From: Embleya sp040605455
GTDB taxonomy: Bacteria > Actinomycetota > Actinomycetes > Streptomycetales > Streptomycetaceae
Length of the DNA stretch: 64,000 nucleotides
Direction of reading: 5' to 3'
Assembly (NCBI RefSeq): GCF_040605455.1
Contig: NZ_JBEXCV010000015.1
Coordinates: 1 to 64,000 of the forward strand
How positions within the stretch are numbered: the first letter of the stretch is position 1; every line of letters begins with the position of its first letter. This document shows positions 17,400 to 26,516 of the stretch, in pieces. Made by a program: the position numbers and the translations under genes. The notes beneath the pieces are model-generated. The model did not search any database and was not told the DNA's origin. It worked only from the letters and a program-made list of their open reading frames with translations.

Positions 17400-20300
17400 A
17401 TGAACAACGCCGCGGATCGCACAGCGGACGGCGGGGACCGGGTCGAACGGGCGCTCCGCGCGCTGTTGGAGGAGCGCGATCGCCTCCGGCAGGAGAACGA
17501 CGCGCTGAAGGCCGGCCGCGTCGAGCCGATCGCGGTGGTGGCCATGGCGTGCCGCTACCCGGGAGGTGCGTCCTCGCCCGAGGAGCTGTGGGACATGGTC
17601 CGCGGCGGCCGGGACGCGGTGGACGAGTTCCCGGCGGACCGCGGGTGGCGGGATGTGTACGACCCGGATCCCGACACGGTCGGCAGCTCGTACGTGCGGC
17701 ACGGAGGATTCCTGACGGACGTCGCCGATTTCGACGCGGACTTCTTCGGCATCAGTCCGCGTGAAGCGTTGGCGATCGACCCGCAGCAGCGCCTGTTGTT
17801 GCAGACGTCGTGGGAGGTCTTCGAGCGGGCAGGCATCGTTCCCGCCGATGTGCGCGGGAGCGACGTCGGTGTCTTCACCGGGGTGAGCTCCTCCGAGTAC
17901 GGCTCGCGCTTCCTGGAGGGGGGCAGGAACGAGCTGGAGGGCTACCTGATGCACGGGAGCGCGCTGAGCGTCGCGTCCGGCCGGGTGGCCTACGAGCTGG
18001 GGTTGACCGGGGCGGCGGTGAGCGTGGACACGGCGTGTTCGTCCTCGCTGGTGGCCCTGCACCTGGCGACGCAGTCCCTGCGTTCGGGGGAGTGCTCGCT
18101 CGCGCTGGTGGGCGGGGCGTCGGTGATGTCGACGCCCGCGATCTTCGTGGAGTTCTCCCGGCAACGCGGTCTGTCGGCCGATGGCCGGTGCAAGTCCTTC
18201 GCGGACGGAGCCGATGGGACCGGCTGGGCCGAGGGGGTGGGTGTGCTGCTGCTGGAGCGGTTGTCCGACGCCCGCCGCAACGGCCACCCGGTGCTGGCGG
18301 TCGTTCGCGGCAGCGCGGTGAACCAGGACGGGGCCAGCAACGGGTTGACCGCTCCCAACGGCCGCGCCCAAGAGAAGGTGATCCGGCAGGCACTGGCGAA
18401 TGCGGGGGTCGCGGCCGCCGAGGTGGACGCGGTCGAAGCCCACGGCACCGGAACCGTGCTGGGGGACCCCATCGAGGCGGGTGCGCTGCTGGCGACCTAC
18501 GGGCAGGACCGGGTCGGGGACAGGCCGCTGTGGCTGGGATCCATGAAGTCGAACATCGGTCATGCCCAGGCCGCCGCCGGGGTCGCCGGGGTGATCAAGA
18601 TGGTGATGGCCATGCGCCACGGCTTCCTGCCGAAGACCCTGCACGTGGATACGCCTTCACGGCACGTGGACTGGTCCCCGGGCACGGTCGAACTGCTGGT
18701 GGAAGGGCGTGAGTGGACCCGGGCGCACGGTCCGCGACGGGCCGGGGTGTCCTCGTTCGGAGTCAGCGGCACCAACGCGCACGTGATCCTGGAAGAGGAA
18801 CCGCCGCAGGCGCCGACGCACGAGCGCGGTCCGGACCCGGGCGTCGTCGGCGGGTTGGTGCCGTGGGTGGTGTCGGGCAAGAGCGCGGCGGCCGTGGAGC
18901 GGCAGGCGGGCAGGCTGCGCGATTTCACCGCTGCCGAGCCGGATGCGGATCTCGTCGACGTCGGTTGGTCGTTGTTGTCGAGCCGGTCGCGGTTCGAGCA
19001 TCGTGCGGTGGTGCTGGGCCGCGATCGGGACGAATTGCTGAACGGGCTGGCGTCGTTGAGCGAACGCGCGGAGTCCGCCGGGGTGGTGCGTGGCGCCGCC
19101 GGGAACCTCGGCGGCGTGGTCTTCATGTTTCCGGGGCAGGGGTCGCAGTGGGTCGGAATGGGCCGGCAACTGTACGACACCTTCCCGGTCTTCGCGCAGA
19201 CCCTCGACGAGTGCGCGGCCGCATTGGCCGAGTGGGTCGACTGGTCGCTGCTCGACGTGGTGCGCGGCGCGGCGGGGGCGCCGACCCTGGACCGAGTGGA
19301 CGTGGTTCAGCCGGCGTTGTTCGCGGTGATGGTGTCCACGGCCGCCCTGTGGCGGTCCTGGGGCGTGGAACCGGCCGCGGTGGTGGGGCACAGCCAAGGC
19401 GAGATAGCCGCGGCCCACGTATGCGGTGCGTTGTCGTTGCGTGACGCCGCCAAGATCGTGGCGCTCCGTAGCAGGGCTCTGGTGGGATTGATCGGTCACG
19501 GCGGCATGGCGTCGGTCGTGGAGTCCGCGGACGTCGTGGCGGCACACCTGACGCCGTGGAACGACCGGGTGAGCGTCGCCGTTGTCAACGGCCCCCGCTC
19601 GGTGGTGGTTTCCGGGGAGCCGGACGCACTCGACGAATTCGTCGAGAAGATGACGGCCGAAGGCGTTCAGGCCCGGAGAATATCGGTCGACTACGCCTCC
19701 CATTCACACCAGGTGACCCAGGTCCGCGACCAGGTGATCGGATCGCTGTCCGACGTGCACCCGAAATCGTCGACGCTGCCCTTCTACTCGACCCTGTACG
19801 GCGAAACAATCGATACCGCAAAGCTGAACGGCGACTACTGGTACAACAATCTGCGCGAGAAAGTGCTCTTCGAATCCTCCGTCCGCCGGTTGATCGACGA
19901 CGGTTTCCGGGGGTTCATCGAGATGAGCCCGCACCCCGTTCTGACCGTCCCGGTGCAGGAGATGGTCGAGGACGTGGACGACGCGGTGGTCCTGTCGTCG
20001 TCACGGCGGGATCGGGGAGAGGTGGAGGCTGTGGTCGGCTCGCTGGCCCAGCTGCACGTTCGCGGTGGGGCCGTGGACTGGAGCGCCCTGTTCGGGGTGC
20101 GCCGGCGGGTGGACCTGCCGACGTACGCGTTCCGGCGGCAGCGGTACTGGCTGAATTCCTCGCACACCGCGGTGACGGTTGAGGTGCCCTCGACGGAGCC
20201 GCCCGCAGCCGATGATCCCCCCGTCACCCTGTCGGAGCTGCTCTCCACCGTCCCCGACGGTGACGTGGAGGCACTCGTGCTGGACCACGTCCTCAAGAAG

Positions 20301-20519
20301 GTCGCCGTCGTGCTCGGACACCCCTCGGCGGAGACCATCGACCCCGACCAGGAGTTCAAGGACATCGGATTCGACTCGCTGCTGTCGGTGGAGCTGAGCA
20401 AACGCCTGGCCGCGACGACCGGCCTCAAGCTGAGGGCGAACCTGGTGCTGCGGCACCCGACGCCGAGGCGGATCGCCGGGCACGTCATGTCCTCGTTGGC
20501 CGACCGCGATCCGCAGTGA
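17400..20519 (+). CDS. type I PKS extension module 3, KS-AT-ACP
   Basis: About 1039 residues. A short charged coiled-coil docking helix (LLEERDRLRQEND) precedes KS with its active Cys about residue 213. The AT has GHSQG and YASH, so methylmalonyl is predicted. ACP has GFDSL near the C-terminus. There are no KR, DH or ER domains, so the last extension leaves an alpha-methyl-beta-keto thioester. ATG 17400 lies 9 nt from GAGAGGGA (17383-17390); a GTG at 17394 in the same frame would overlap the module 2 stop but is too close to that site. No thioesterase domain follows the ACP, and two strong hairpins stand between this gene and the NRPS, so the chain is expected to pass to the NRPS C domain. 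Confidence 0.92.
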   Translation: MNNAADRTADGGDRVERALRALLEERDRLRQENDALKAGRVEPIAVVAMACRYPGGASSPEELWDMVRGGRDAVDEFPADRGWRDVYDPDPDTVGSSYVRHGGFLTDVADFDADFFGISPREALAIDPQQRLLLQTSWEVFERAGIVPADVRGSDVGVFTGVSSSEYGSRFLEGGRNELEGYLMHGSALSVASGRVAYELGLTGAAVSVDTACSSSLVALHLATQSLRSGECSLALVGGASVMSTPAIFVEFSRQRGLSADGRCKSFADGADGTGWAEGVGVLLLERLSDARRNGHPVLAVVRGSAVNQDGASNGLTAPNGRAQEKVIRQALANAGVAAAEVDAVEAHGTGTVLGDPIEAGALLATYGQDRVGDRPLWLGSMKSNIGHAQAAAGVAGVIKMVMAMRHGFLPKTLHVDTPSRHVDWSPGTVELLVEGREWTRAHGPRRAGVSSFGVSGTNAHVILEEEPPQAPTHERGPDPGVVGGLVPWVVSGKSAAAVERQAGRLRDFTAAEPDADLVDVGWSLLSSRSRFEHRAVVLGRDRDELLNGLASLSERAESAGVVRGAAGNLGGVVFMFPGQGSQWVGMGRQLYDTFPVFAQTLDECAAALAEWVDWSLLDVVRGAAGAPTLDRVDVVQPALFAVMVSTAALWRSWGVEPAAVVGHSQGEIAAAHVCGALSLRDAAKIVALRSRALVGLIGHGGMASVVESADVVAAHLTPWNDRVSVAVVNGPRSVVVSGEPDALDEFVEKMTAEGVQARRISVDYASHSHQVTQVRDQVIGSLSDVHPKSSTLPFYSTLYGETIDTAKLNGDYWYNNLREKVLFESSVRRLIDDGFRGFIEMSPHPVLTVPVQEMVEDVDDAVVLSSSRRDRGEVEAVVGSLAQLHVRGGAVDWSALFGVRRRVDLPTYAFRRQRYWLNSSHTAVTVEVPSTEPPAADDPPVTLSELLSTVPDGDVEALVLDHVLKKVAVVLGHPSAETIDPDQEFKDIGFDSLLSVELSKRLAATTGLKLRANLVLRHPTPRRIAGHVMSSLADRDPQ

Positions 20520-20533
20520 TCCCCCCGTGGTTC

Positions 20534-20574
20534 GGGCGCCTTTGCGCCCCGTAGGACCGTCCCGTCGGCGGGAC
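20534..20574 (+). terminator. two consecutive GC-rich hairpins between PKS and NRPS
   Basis: GGGCGC (20534-20539) pairs with GCGCCC (20544-20549) across CTTT. GTCCCG (20559-20564) pairs with CGGGAC (20569-20574) across TCGG. Both stems are perfect. There is no U-tract, as is usual in actinomycetes. They could stop or attenuate transcription before the NRPS. Confidence 0.5.
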
Positions 20575-20704
20575 ACCGCACATTCGACAGCGGGTGGCCC
20601 GTCCCGGCACCCGTTGTCTTGACCGGCTGATCCACTTCCGTGAATGTGGAGGGATCCGCGAATTCCTCAGGTTCCCGGGCCTGTTTGCTGAGGGGATGTT
20701 TCCT

Positions 20705-23700
20705 GTGCGTTCGTTCGGTGCGTCGTCGGCGCATAAAGGATTGTGGCTGGCGCAGAAAATGTCTCCCGACACGCTGAACCATGCGCTGTCCATGTGGGAT
20801 GTGGACGGTGACCTGGACACGGCGGTCCTGGAATCCGCGTTTCGGCACGTGCTGGACGAGGCGGAAGTGCTGCGCGTCAATTTCGTCGACGACGGCAGCG
20901 GGCTGCGGCTGGTGCCTCGGGAACTGGGGGACTGGCGGCCGTTCTTCCTGGACCTCAGCGCCGAGGCCGATCCCGAGCAGGCGGCGCGCGAAGCGCTGGC
21001 CGACCTGGTGAAGCAGCCCTTCGACCTGGAGCGGGATCTGCTGTTTCGACTGGGTGTGGTCAAACTCGCGGCGGCCCGCTCGCTCGTGGTGATCGCCTAC
21101 CACCACCTCATCTCGGACGGGTACGGCGCGGGCGGCCTGCTCTCGCGCCGCCTCGCCGAGGTGTACACGGCCCTGGTGCGAGGGTCGGAGGTAGCGGAGT
21201 TGCCGCACCCGTGGGATGCCGAGTCGTTCGCCACCGAGGCGGCCCGGTACGCGGCCTCCGAGAAGTTCGCCGAGGACACGGAGTTCTGGCGCGACTACCT
21301 GGCGAACGCGCCCGCGCCCGCGCAGGTTCCGCGCGTCGCGATGTCCGACGCGACGCGGTCCGCGCTCTCCGAGCCGATGGGCGGCGTGGACCGCTGGGGG
21401 CAGTTGGCCGACTCCATCGGCATGGTGAGCCGAACGCTGACGGTTCCGCGCGCGGAGGCGGACGCGTGGACCGAGACCGCGAAGTCCATGGGTGTGTGGA
21501 TGTCGTCGATGCTGACCGCGGCCGCGGCGGTGTTCTTCCGGCACCGCTGCGATCGCCCGGAGTTCCTTGTCTCGCTGGCCGTGGCCAATCGGGTCGGGGC
21601 GGCGAGCAGGACGCCCGGTCTGGCGGTGAACGTGGTGCCGGTGCGGGTGCGGATTCCGCTCGGTGCGACCTTCACCGAGGTCGCCGACGCGGTGGTGGAC
21701 GAGACGTATGAGATCTTCGGACAAACCACCTGCCACTACTCGGACATCCAGCGCGCGAGCGGAACCGTCCTGAGCGGTCGCGGCAGTTTCGGTGCCGTCG
21801 TCAACGTCGTCGAGTTCGCGGAGCAACTCCACTTCGCCGACAGCCCGGCGTCCTACCTCGGCGGGACGACCGGGGCCTTCGACGAGTTGTCGATCGGGGT
21901 CTACACCGACGGGAGCGCCGACAGCGACCTGTACGTCCGGCTCGACGCCCCCGCGGGCCTGTACTCCGGCGCGGAGCTGCGCTTCATCGGCGCGGAGCTG
22001 ATCGCCCACATCCGTGCCGTGACGGCCGATCCGGAGCTGCCGGTCGGTGCGCTGGACGTGGTGAGCGGTGCCGAGCGGGACCGGGTGTCGACGGCACCGA
22101 ACAACACGGATGCGCCGATGCCCGGGCTGACGGTTCCGGAACTGTTCGCCCGTCAAGTGGAGCTGGCTCCCGATGCCGTCGCGGTGGTGTCCGGGGACTC
22201 GGCGGTTTCGTACCGGGAACTGGATGAGCGGTCGAGCCGCCTGGCCCAGGCGCTGCGACGCCGACACGTCGCACCGGAGGCGGTCGTGGCGGTGGCCATG
22301 CCTCGCTCGGTGGACCTGGCCGTCGCCCTGCTGGGGGTGGTGAAGGCGGGCGGAGCCTACCTGCCGATCGACCCGACGTTCCCGGCGGAGCGGATCAGGT
22401 CGGTGGTACACGATTCCTCGGCGTGCGTACTGCTCACCGAAGCGGCGACAGCCGAAACACTCTCCGCCGACCTGGATGTGCCGGCGATCGTGTTCGACGA
22501 AATCCGTTCGCACACCGTCGACGACGACGGCAACGGTGTGCGGGAGGTGCCGGCCCCTTCGCGTCCGGACAACCTGTTGGCTGTGATGTACGGTTCCGGA
22601 TCGACCGGTGCGGCCACGGGAGTCGCGGTGACGCACCGGAACATGCAGCGGTTCGTCATGGATCGCCACTGGCGGGAAGGCGGCCACGGCGCCATGCTGT
22701 GGCATTCGCCGCACACCTTCGACGCGCTCCCGCTCGAATTGTGGGTGCCTTTGCTGAACGGCGGCCGGGTGGTGGTGGCTCCCCCGGGGAAGCCGGCCAT
22801 CGATGCGCTCGCCGAGTTGCGAGCGGCGAACGAGATCTCCGCGATGTGGTTGTCCGCGGGCCTGTTCTCGGCGATCGCGGCCGAATGCCCCGAGCGCTTG
22901 GCCGGGTTGCGCGAGGTGTGGACCGGTGGTGACCGCGTGTCCGAGGCGGCGCTGCGACGGATCCGGGAGGCATGCCCCGAGCTGACGATCGTCAACGGTC
23001 ACGGTCCGGTGGAAACGACCGTGTTCGCCGCATGCCACCGCCTGGCGGCGGACGAACCGACGCGGCACGCGGGCACGCTCGGCCGCCCGATGGACGACAC
23101 CGCCCTCTACGTGTTGGGGCCGGGATCGGCGCCGGTCCCCGTCGGCGTGGTCGGCGAGTTGTACGTGGCCGGGCCCGGCGTGGCGCGTGGCTACCTCGGG
23201 CGACCCGGGCAGACCGCCGAGCGGTTCGTGCCCTGCCCGTTCGGTCCGGCCGGCGGGCTCATGTACCGGACCGGGGACCGGGTGCGGTGGGGGGCCGACG
23301 GCCGGCTGGAATACGTGGGCCGGGCCGATGTCCGAGCCGAGGTACACGGTGTCCGGATCGAGCCGGCCGAGGCCGAAGAGGCGCTGTCCGAGCACCCCGG
23401 GCTGGCCCAGTCGGTGGTGGCGGTCCGGGAGGACGAATCCGGGCAGCAGCGGCTGGTGGCCTATGTGGTCCCGGTGGGCGACCGGGACGACGTCTCGGGT
23501 GAGGAACTGCGCCGGTTCGCCGCGGGGCGGTTGCCGGAGTTCCTGGTGCCGTCGGTGTTCGTGGTGCTGGAACGCCTGCCGGTGACCGCGGGCGGGAGGG
23601 TGGACCGGGCGTCGCTGCCGGAGCCCGAGTTCGACGAGGGGTCGTACCGAGCACCGCGCGACCGCACCGAACGGGTTCTGGCCGAGGCGTTCGCCGATGT

Positions 23701-23935
23701 GCTCGAACTGGACCGGGTGGTGGGCATCGACGAGGACTTCTTCGACCTCGGTGGGAACTCGCTGCGGGCGATCAGGCTGGTCGGCCTGATCCGAGCGGAG
23801 TTGAACCTCGAGGTATCCATCCGCAAGTTGTTCGCGGCGCGCACCATCATCGGTTTGTCGGACATGCGGGGCAACCTCGCCCGATCGAGCAGGCCGGCTC
23901 TGCGCAGGAGGACAAGGGACGGCGAAGCCCTCTGA
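20705..23935 (+). CDS. NRPS module, C-A-PCP, with a degenerate adenylation domain
   Basis: About 1076 residues. The condensation domain has an intact HHLISDG (from about 133). The adenylation domain departs from consensus at key sites: core A3 reads GSGSTGAATGV (630-640), losing the PKG lysine; core A5 reads NGHGPVET instead of NxYGPTE; and the core A10 lysine that catalyses adenylation is Arg965 (GGRVDR). Pocket residues read by alignment to GrsA are D-A-L-W-W-G-G-V-F, nearest to valine-type codes. The PCP has GGNSL (Ser1019). There is no TE or R domain. GTG 20705 is preferred because AGGGG at 20691-20695 is 9 nt upstream; ATG 20696 directly abuts that site, and 20594 starts in the hairpin region. 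It should condense the polyketide with an amino acid, possibly loaded in trans. Confidence 0.88.
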   Translation: MRSFGASSAHKGLWLAQKMSPDTLNHALSMWDVDGDLDTAVLESAFRHVLDEAEVLRVNFVDDGSGLRLVPRELGDWRPFFLDLSAEADPEQAAREALADLVKQPFDLERDLLFRLGVVKLAAARSLVVIAYHHLISDGYGAGGLLSRRLAEVYTALVRGSEVAELPHPWDAESFATEAARYAASEKFAEDTEFWRDYLANAPAPAQVPRVAMSDATRSALSEPMGGVDRWGQLADSIGMVSRTLTVPRAEADAWTETAKSMGVWMSSMLTAAAAVFFRHRCDRPEFLVSLAVANRVGAASRTPGLAVNVVPVRVRIPLGATFTEVADAVVDETYEIFGQTTCHYSDIQRASGTVLSGRGSFGAVVNVVEFAEQLHFADSPASYLGGTTGAFDELSIGVYTDGSADSDLYVRLDAPAGLYSGAELRFIGAELIAHIRAVTADPELPVGALDVVSGAERDRVSTAPNNTDAPMPGLTVPELFARQVELAPDAVAVVSGDSAVSYRELDERSSRLAQALRRRHVAPEAVVAVAMPRSVDLAVALLGVVKAGGAYLPIDPTFPAERIRSVVHDSSACVLLTEAATAETLSADLDVPAIVFDEIRSHTVDDDGNGVREVPAPSRPDNLLAVMYGSGSTGAATGVAVTHRNMQRFVMDRHWREGGHGAMLWHSPHTFDALPLELWVPLLNGGRVVVAPPGKPAIDALAELRAANEISAMWLSAGLFSAIAAECPERLAGLREVWTGGDRVSEAALRRIREACPELTIVNGHGPVETTVFAACHRLAADEPTRHAGTLGRPMDDTALYVLGPGSAPVPVGVVGELYVAGPGVARGYLGRPGQTAERFVPCPFGPAGGLMYRTGDRVRWGADGRLEYVGRADVRAEVHGVRIEPAEAEEALSEHPGLAQSVVAVREDESGQQRLVAYVVPVGDRDDVSGEELRRFAAGRLPEFLVPSVFVVLERLPVTAGGRVDRASLPEPEFDEGSYRAPRDRTERVLAEAFADVLELDRVVGIDEDFFDLGGNSLRAIRLVGLIRAELNLEVSIRKLFAARTIIGLSDMRGNLARSSRPALRRRTRDGEAL

Positions 23936-24049
23936 GCGTCGGCCGGGTCGCGACGAAATCCCGGTGGGACGGGGTTCACCCAGGTATATCGTTCTTCGCC
24001 GATCGTGCCGATCACGACATGTCCGCGGCGTGCGGAAAAGGGATTTCGA

Positions 24050-24820
24050 ATGAGGAGCCCGGTGGAAGAGCGATGGCTGCGCCGCTTCCGTGACGACGAC
24101 GAGTGCGGGACGAAGATCATCTGCTTCCCCCATGCCGGCGGCTGGTCGAACGCGTACCGGACCTGGCCTCTGGGACTGCCTTCGGACATCGGCGTGCTCG
24201 CGGTCCGGTACCCGGGCCGCGAGGACCGGCTCGGCGATCCGTTCCCCTCCGGACTGGAAGCCCTTGCGGACGACATCACCGATGCGCTCGGCGAGCTGAC
24301 GCGGTATCGGCTGGTGTTGTTCGGCCACAGCATGGGGGCCTCGGTGGCGCACGAGGTGGCGTTGCGCCTTCGCGAACGGGGGTGTGCGCCGGCCGCGTTG
24401 TGCGTGTCCGGCAGGCGTCCGCCGCATGCGTTGGCCGGTCAGCGACAGTTCTTCGGCACGGACGAGGAGATCATCGCGGATGTCGTGCGCTTCGACGCCA
24501 CCCGTGCCCCGGTCTTCGCGGACCCCGGCCTGCGGGAGATCCTGCTCCCCGCGTTCCGCGCGGACTACCGGTTGGTGGACGACTATCCCGGTGGCTCCCG
24601 GCCTCCGCTCGACTGCCCGGTGTACGGCTATACCGGTGACAGCGATCCCGAAGTGACCCCGGAACAGATGCGCGGCTGGGCGGACATGACGAACGCCGCC
24701 TTCCGGCTCCGGGTGCTGCCCGGTGGGCACTTCTACCTCAGAGCCGAGGAGGAGGCGCTGTTGGCGGACATGAGGGACGCGTTGGGCCACCTCGAATACC
24801 GTACGAAGGCCGCCTCATGA
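24050..24820 (+). CDS. type II thioesterase
   Basis: A 256-residue editing thioesterase of the GrsT/RifR family. It has CFPHAGG near the N-terminus, the Ser nucleophile in GHSMG, and a late GGHFYL with the catalytic His. Such enzymes hydrolyse wrong or stalled acyl groups from carrier domains in the cytoplasm. ATG 24050 is chosen because AAAAGGGA lies about 8 nt upstream; a longer frame from 24005 lacks a site. It is the last gene of the rightward biosynthetic set, 114 bp after the NRPS. It differs from the hydrolase at 2070, which has Cys at the same position, so the cluster has one conventional editor and one odd member of the fold. Confidence 0.9.
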   Translation: MRSPVEERWLRRFRDDDECGTKIICFPHAGGWSNAYRTWPLGLPSDIGVLAVRYPGREDRLGDPFPSGLEALADDITDALGELTRYRLVLFGHSMGASVAHEVALRLRERGCAPAALCVSGRRPPHALAGQRQFFGTDEEIIADVVRFDATRAPVFADPGLREILLPAFRADYRLVDDYPGGSRPPLDCPVYGYTGDSDPEVTPEQMRGWADMTNAAFRLRVLPGGHFYLRAEEEALLADMRDALGHLEYRTKAAS

Positions 24821-24913
24821 CGCATGCCACAAACCGCGTCCTCCGTTGCCGGTCCGGCTCCGGCGCGGCCTGACGTCGGCGCCCGCCGCTCACGTCACGG
24901 CGACGCCGCTTCG

Positions 24914-24963
24914 ATGGCGCCATTCGGGTCACGAGAACTTGATGTGGCGCAATATATGCGCCA
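24914..24963. promoter_or_regulatory. candidate operator: TGGCGC palindromes before the first RHH gene
   Basis: ATGGCGCCAT (24914-24923) is a perfect palindrome. TGGCGCA (24945-24951) and TGCGCCA (24957-24963) form a perfect 7-bp inverted repeat around ATATA. This second site ends 10 bp before the ATG at 24974. Ribbon-helix-helix regulators bind short palindromes of this kind and often repress their own gene. Confidence 0.5.
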
Positions 24964-24973
24964 TAGTGGCGTC

Positions 24974-25456
24974 ATGAATGTGAGCCTGTTCGTGGACAAG
25001 CTCGGTCGCGAGTTCGCCGTGCTCGCTCGGACCGACGACGCCGACGCCGCTGTGCCGGCGGCCCGCCTGGAGTCGGTGATTCGACGCACGTTGTTCGACG
25101 TGCTCGCGGTCGCCGCGGACGAGATCAACCGCGACCTTGCCCCAGGCTCCGTCGAACTGCATCTGCGGGGAGGCGAACCGCATTTCGTCGTGACGCCACC
25201 GTCGCCGCAGGGGTCGCCCGAGACCGCGGCGGGCAGCGGCCCACCGAACGCCGAGGAAGGTGCCACGGCGCGGATCAGCGTGCCCGTCTCCCGGCACCTG
25301 AAGGCGTCCATCGAGCAAGCCGCCGGCCGCGAAGGGCGTTCGCCGGACGCGTGGTTGGAGCAGGTGCTCTTTGCCGCGGTGCGGCACGACCGCGCTCCCG
25401 GCGCCGATCGGCGCGGCAGACGCGGCCGGCAGCGCTACACCGCCTGGGTACGCTGA
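24974..25456 (+). CDS. ribbon-helix-helix (HicB/Arc-like) regulator A
   Basis: 160 residues from ATG 24974. The N-terminal half has no clear named domain but matches the protein at 26517 around INRDLAPGSVELHLRG and FVVTPPS. The C-terminal third, ARISVPVSRHLKASIEQAA followed by SPDAWLEQVL, has the strand-helix-helix pattern of the HicB/CopG/Arc ribbon-helix-helix fold, so it should bind DNA as a dimer. A longer frame starting at 24824 has poor codon use and would cross the palindromes, so 24974 is preferred. The DUF4097 gene follows 72 bp downstream in the same direction, and a paralogue faces it on the other side. No toxin partner is evident. Auto-repression through the upstream palindrome is an inference. 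Confidence 0.7.
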   Translation: MNVSLFVDKLGREFAVLARTDDADAAVPAARLESVIRRTLFDVLAVAADEINRDLAPGSVELHLRGGEPHFVVTPPSPQGSPETAAGSGPPNAEEGATARISVPVSRHLKASIEQAAGREGRSPDAWLEQVLFAAVRHDRAPGADRRGRRGRQRYTAWVR

Positions 25457-25528
25457 ACCAACCAGACCGATATCGCACTCGTCCCGCCGTCGGGGGACGC
25501 CCGTCGGACATGACGAGAAGGGACAGCC

Positions 25529-26371
25529 ATGCCTGTTTTCGAGACTCCCGAGCCGATCTCGGTCACGCTCGACATCTATGTCGGCGAGGTGCAGATCACC
25601 GCCGAGGACCGGACCGACACCGTCGTCGAGGTGCGGCCGACCGACGAGACCGACGCCTCGGACGTGAAGGCCGCCGAGCAGACGAGCGTCGAATACGCCG
25701 ACGGCGTACTGGTGATCAAGGCCCCGAGGCCCTTGATGATGGACTTCTCCCGCAAGGCCCGTCGGTCGGTGGAGGTGTCGATCGCGCTGCCGGTCGGCTC
25801 GCATGTGCGCGGCGAAGCGGCATTGGCGGATCTGCGCTGCTCCGGCCGGCTGGGGGAGTGCACGTTCAAGACATCCACCGCGAACGTCGAACTCGACCGG
25901 GTCGGTTCGTTGCGCCTGCGCACGGCAGGGCACATCACCGTGGGCCGAGTCGACGGCGACGCCGAGGTGCACACCTCCATCGGGCGGATCCGGATCGGAG
26001 AGATCGACGGTTCGGTCAAGGTCAAGAACTCCAACGGCCACACCGAGATCGGCAGGGTCACCGGCGACGTCCATGTCCGCGCCGCCAACGGCGACATCTC
26101 CGTCGACCACGCCTTGGGCCTCAAGACCGATGGCAAAACCTCCAACGGCAGCATCCGCGTCGGGGAAGTGATTCGCGGCGCGGTCGTGCTCAGGACCGCG
26201 TGCGGCGACCTGGAGGTCGGCATCGGCGCGGATCGCCCGGCGAAGCTGGATCTGAACACCGGATTCGGGCGCGTGGACAACGCGCTGGAGCCTGCCTCCG
26301 AGACGTTCGAGGAATCGGTCGAGGTGCGGGCGCAGTCCTCCTACGGAGACATCACGATCCACCGCGCCTGA
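25529..26371 (+). CDS. DUF4097 beta-helix-type protein
   Basis: 280 residues. The middle is built from repeated short strands ending in Gly-rich turns (GRVDGDAEVHTS, GEIDGSVKVKNSNG, GRVTGDVHVRAANG), the mark of DUF4097/adhesin-like right-handed beta folds. There is no signal peptide or membrane segment, so it is probably cytoplasmic. The biochemical function of this family is not established. ATG 25529 has AAGGGA upstream. It lies between two related ribbon-helix-helix genes, convergent with the second, with a strong hairpin between. Its association with such regulators in actinomycetes suggests a shared regulatory unit rather than true adhesion (inference). Confidence 0.8.
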   Translation: MPVFETPEPISVTLDIYVGEVQITAEDRTDTVVEVRPTDETDASDVKAAEQTSVEYADGVLVIKAPRPLMMDFSRKARRSVEVSIALPVGSHVRGEAALADLRCSGRLGECTFKTSTANVELDRVGSLRLRTAGHITVGRVDGDAEVHTSIGRIRIGEIDGSVKVKNSNGHTEIGRVTGDVHVRAANGDISVDHALGLKTDGKTSNGSIRVGEVIRGAVVLRTACGDLEVGIGADRPAKLDLNTGFGRVDNALEPASETFEESVEVRAQSSYGDITIHRA

Positions 26372-26441
26372 CGAACAGCGCACTTCCGGTGGGGGCGACG
26401 GGCACGACGAGACGCCCGGCGGGGGTCGGCCGGCCCGTTTC

Positions 26442-26460
26442 CCCGGGCCGAAGGCCCGGG
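26442..26460. terminator. bidirectional terminator hairpin
   Basis: CCCGGGCC (26442-26449) and GGCCCGGG (26453-26460) form a perfect 8-bp stem around a GAA loop. It stands between the convergent DUF4097 gene and the second RHH gene, so it could end transcription from both sides. Confidence 0.65.
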
Positions 26461-26516
26461 CGGCGTCGCCTCGGGTGCGTCGCAGCCCGGGCCCTCGTCG
26501 TGCTCGGTCGCGACGG

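Noticed and set aside
19835..24790. Very long open frame on the minus strand opposite the NRPS
   Set aside because: It is antisense to clear C, A and PCP domains and is rich in Arg, His, Pro and Gly. Long antisense frames are common in high-GC DNA.
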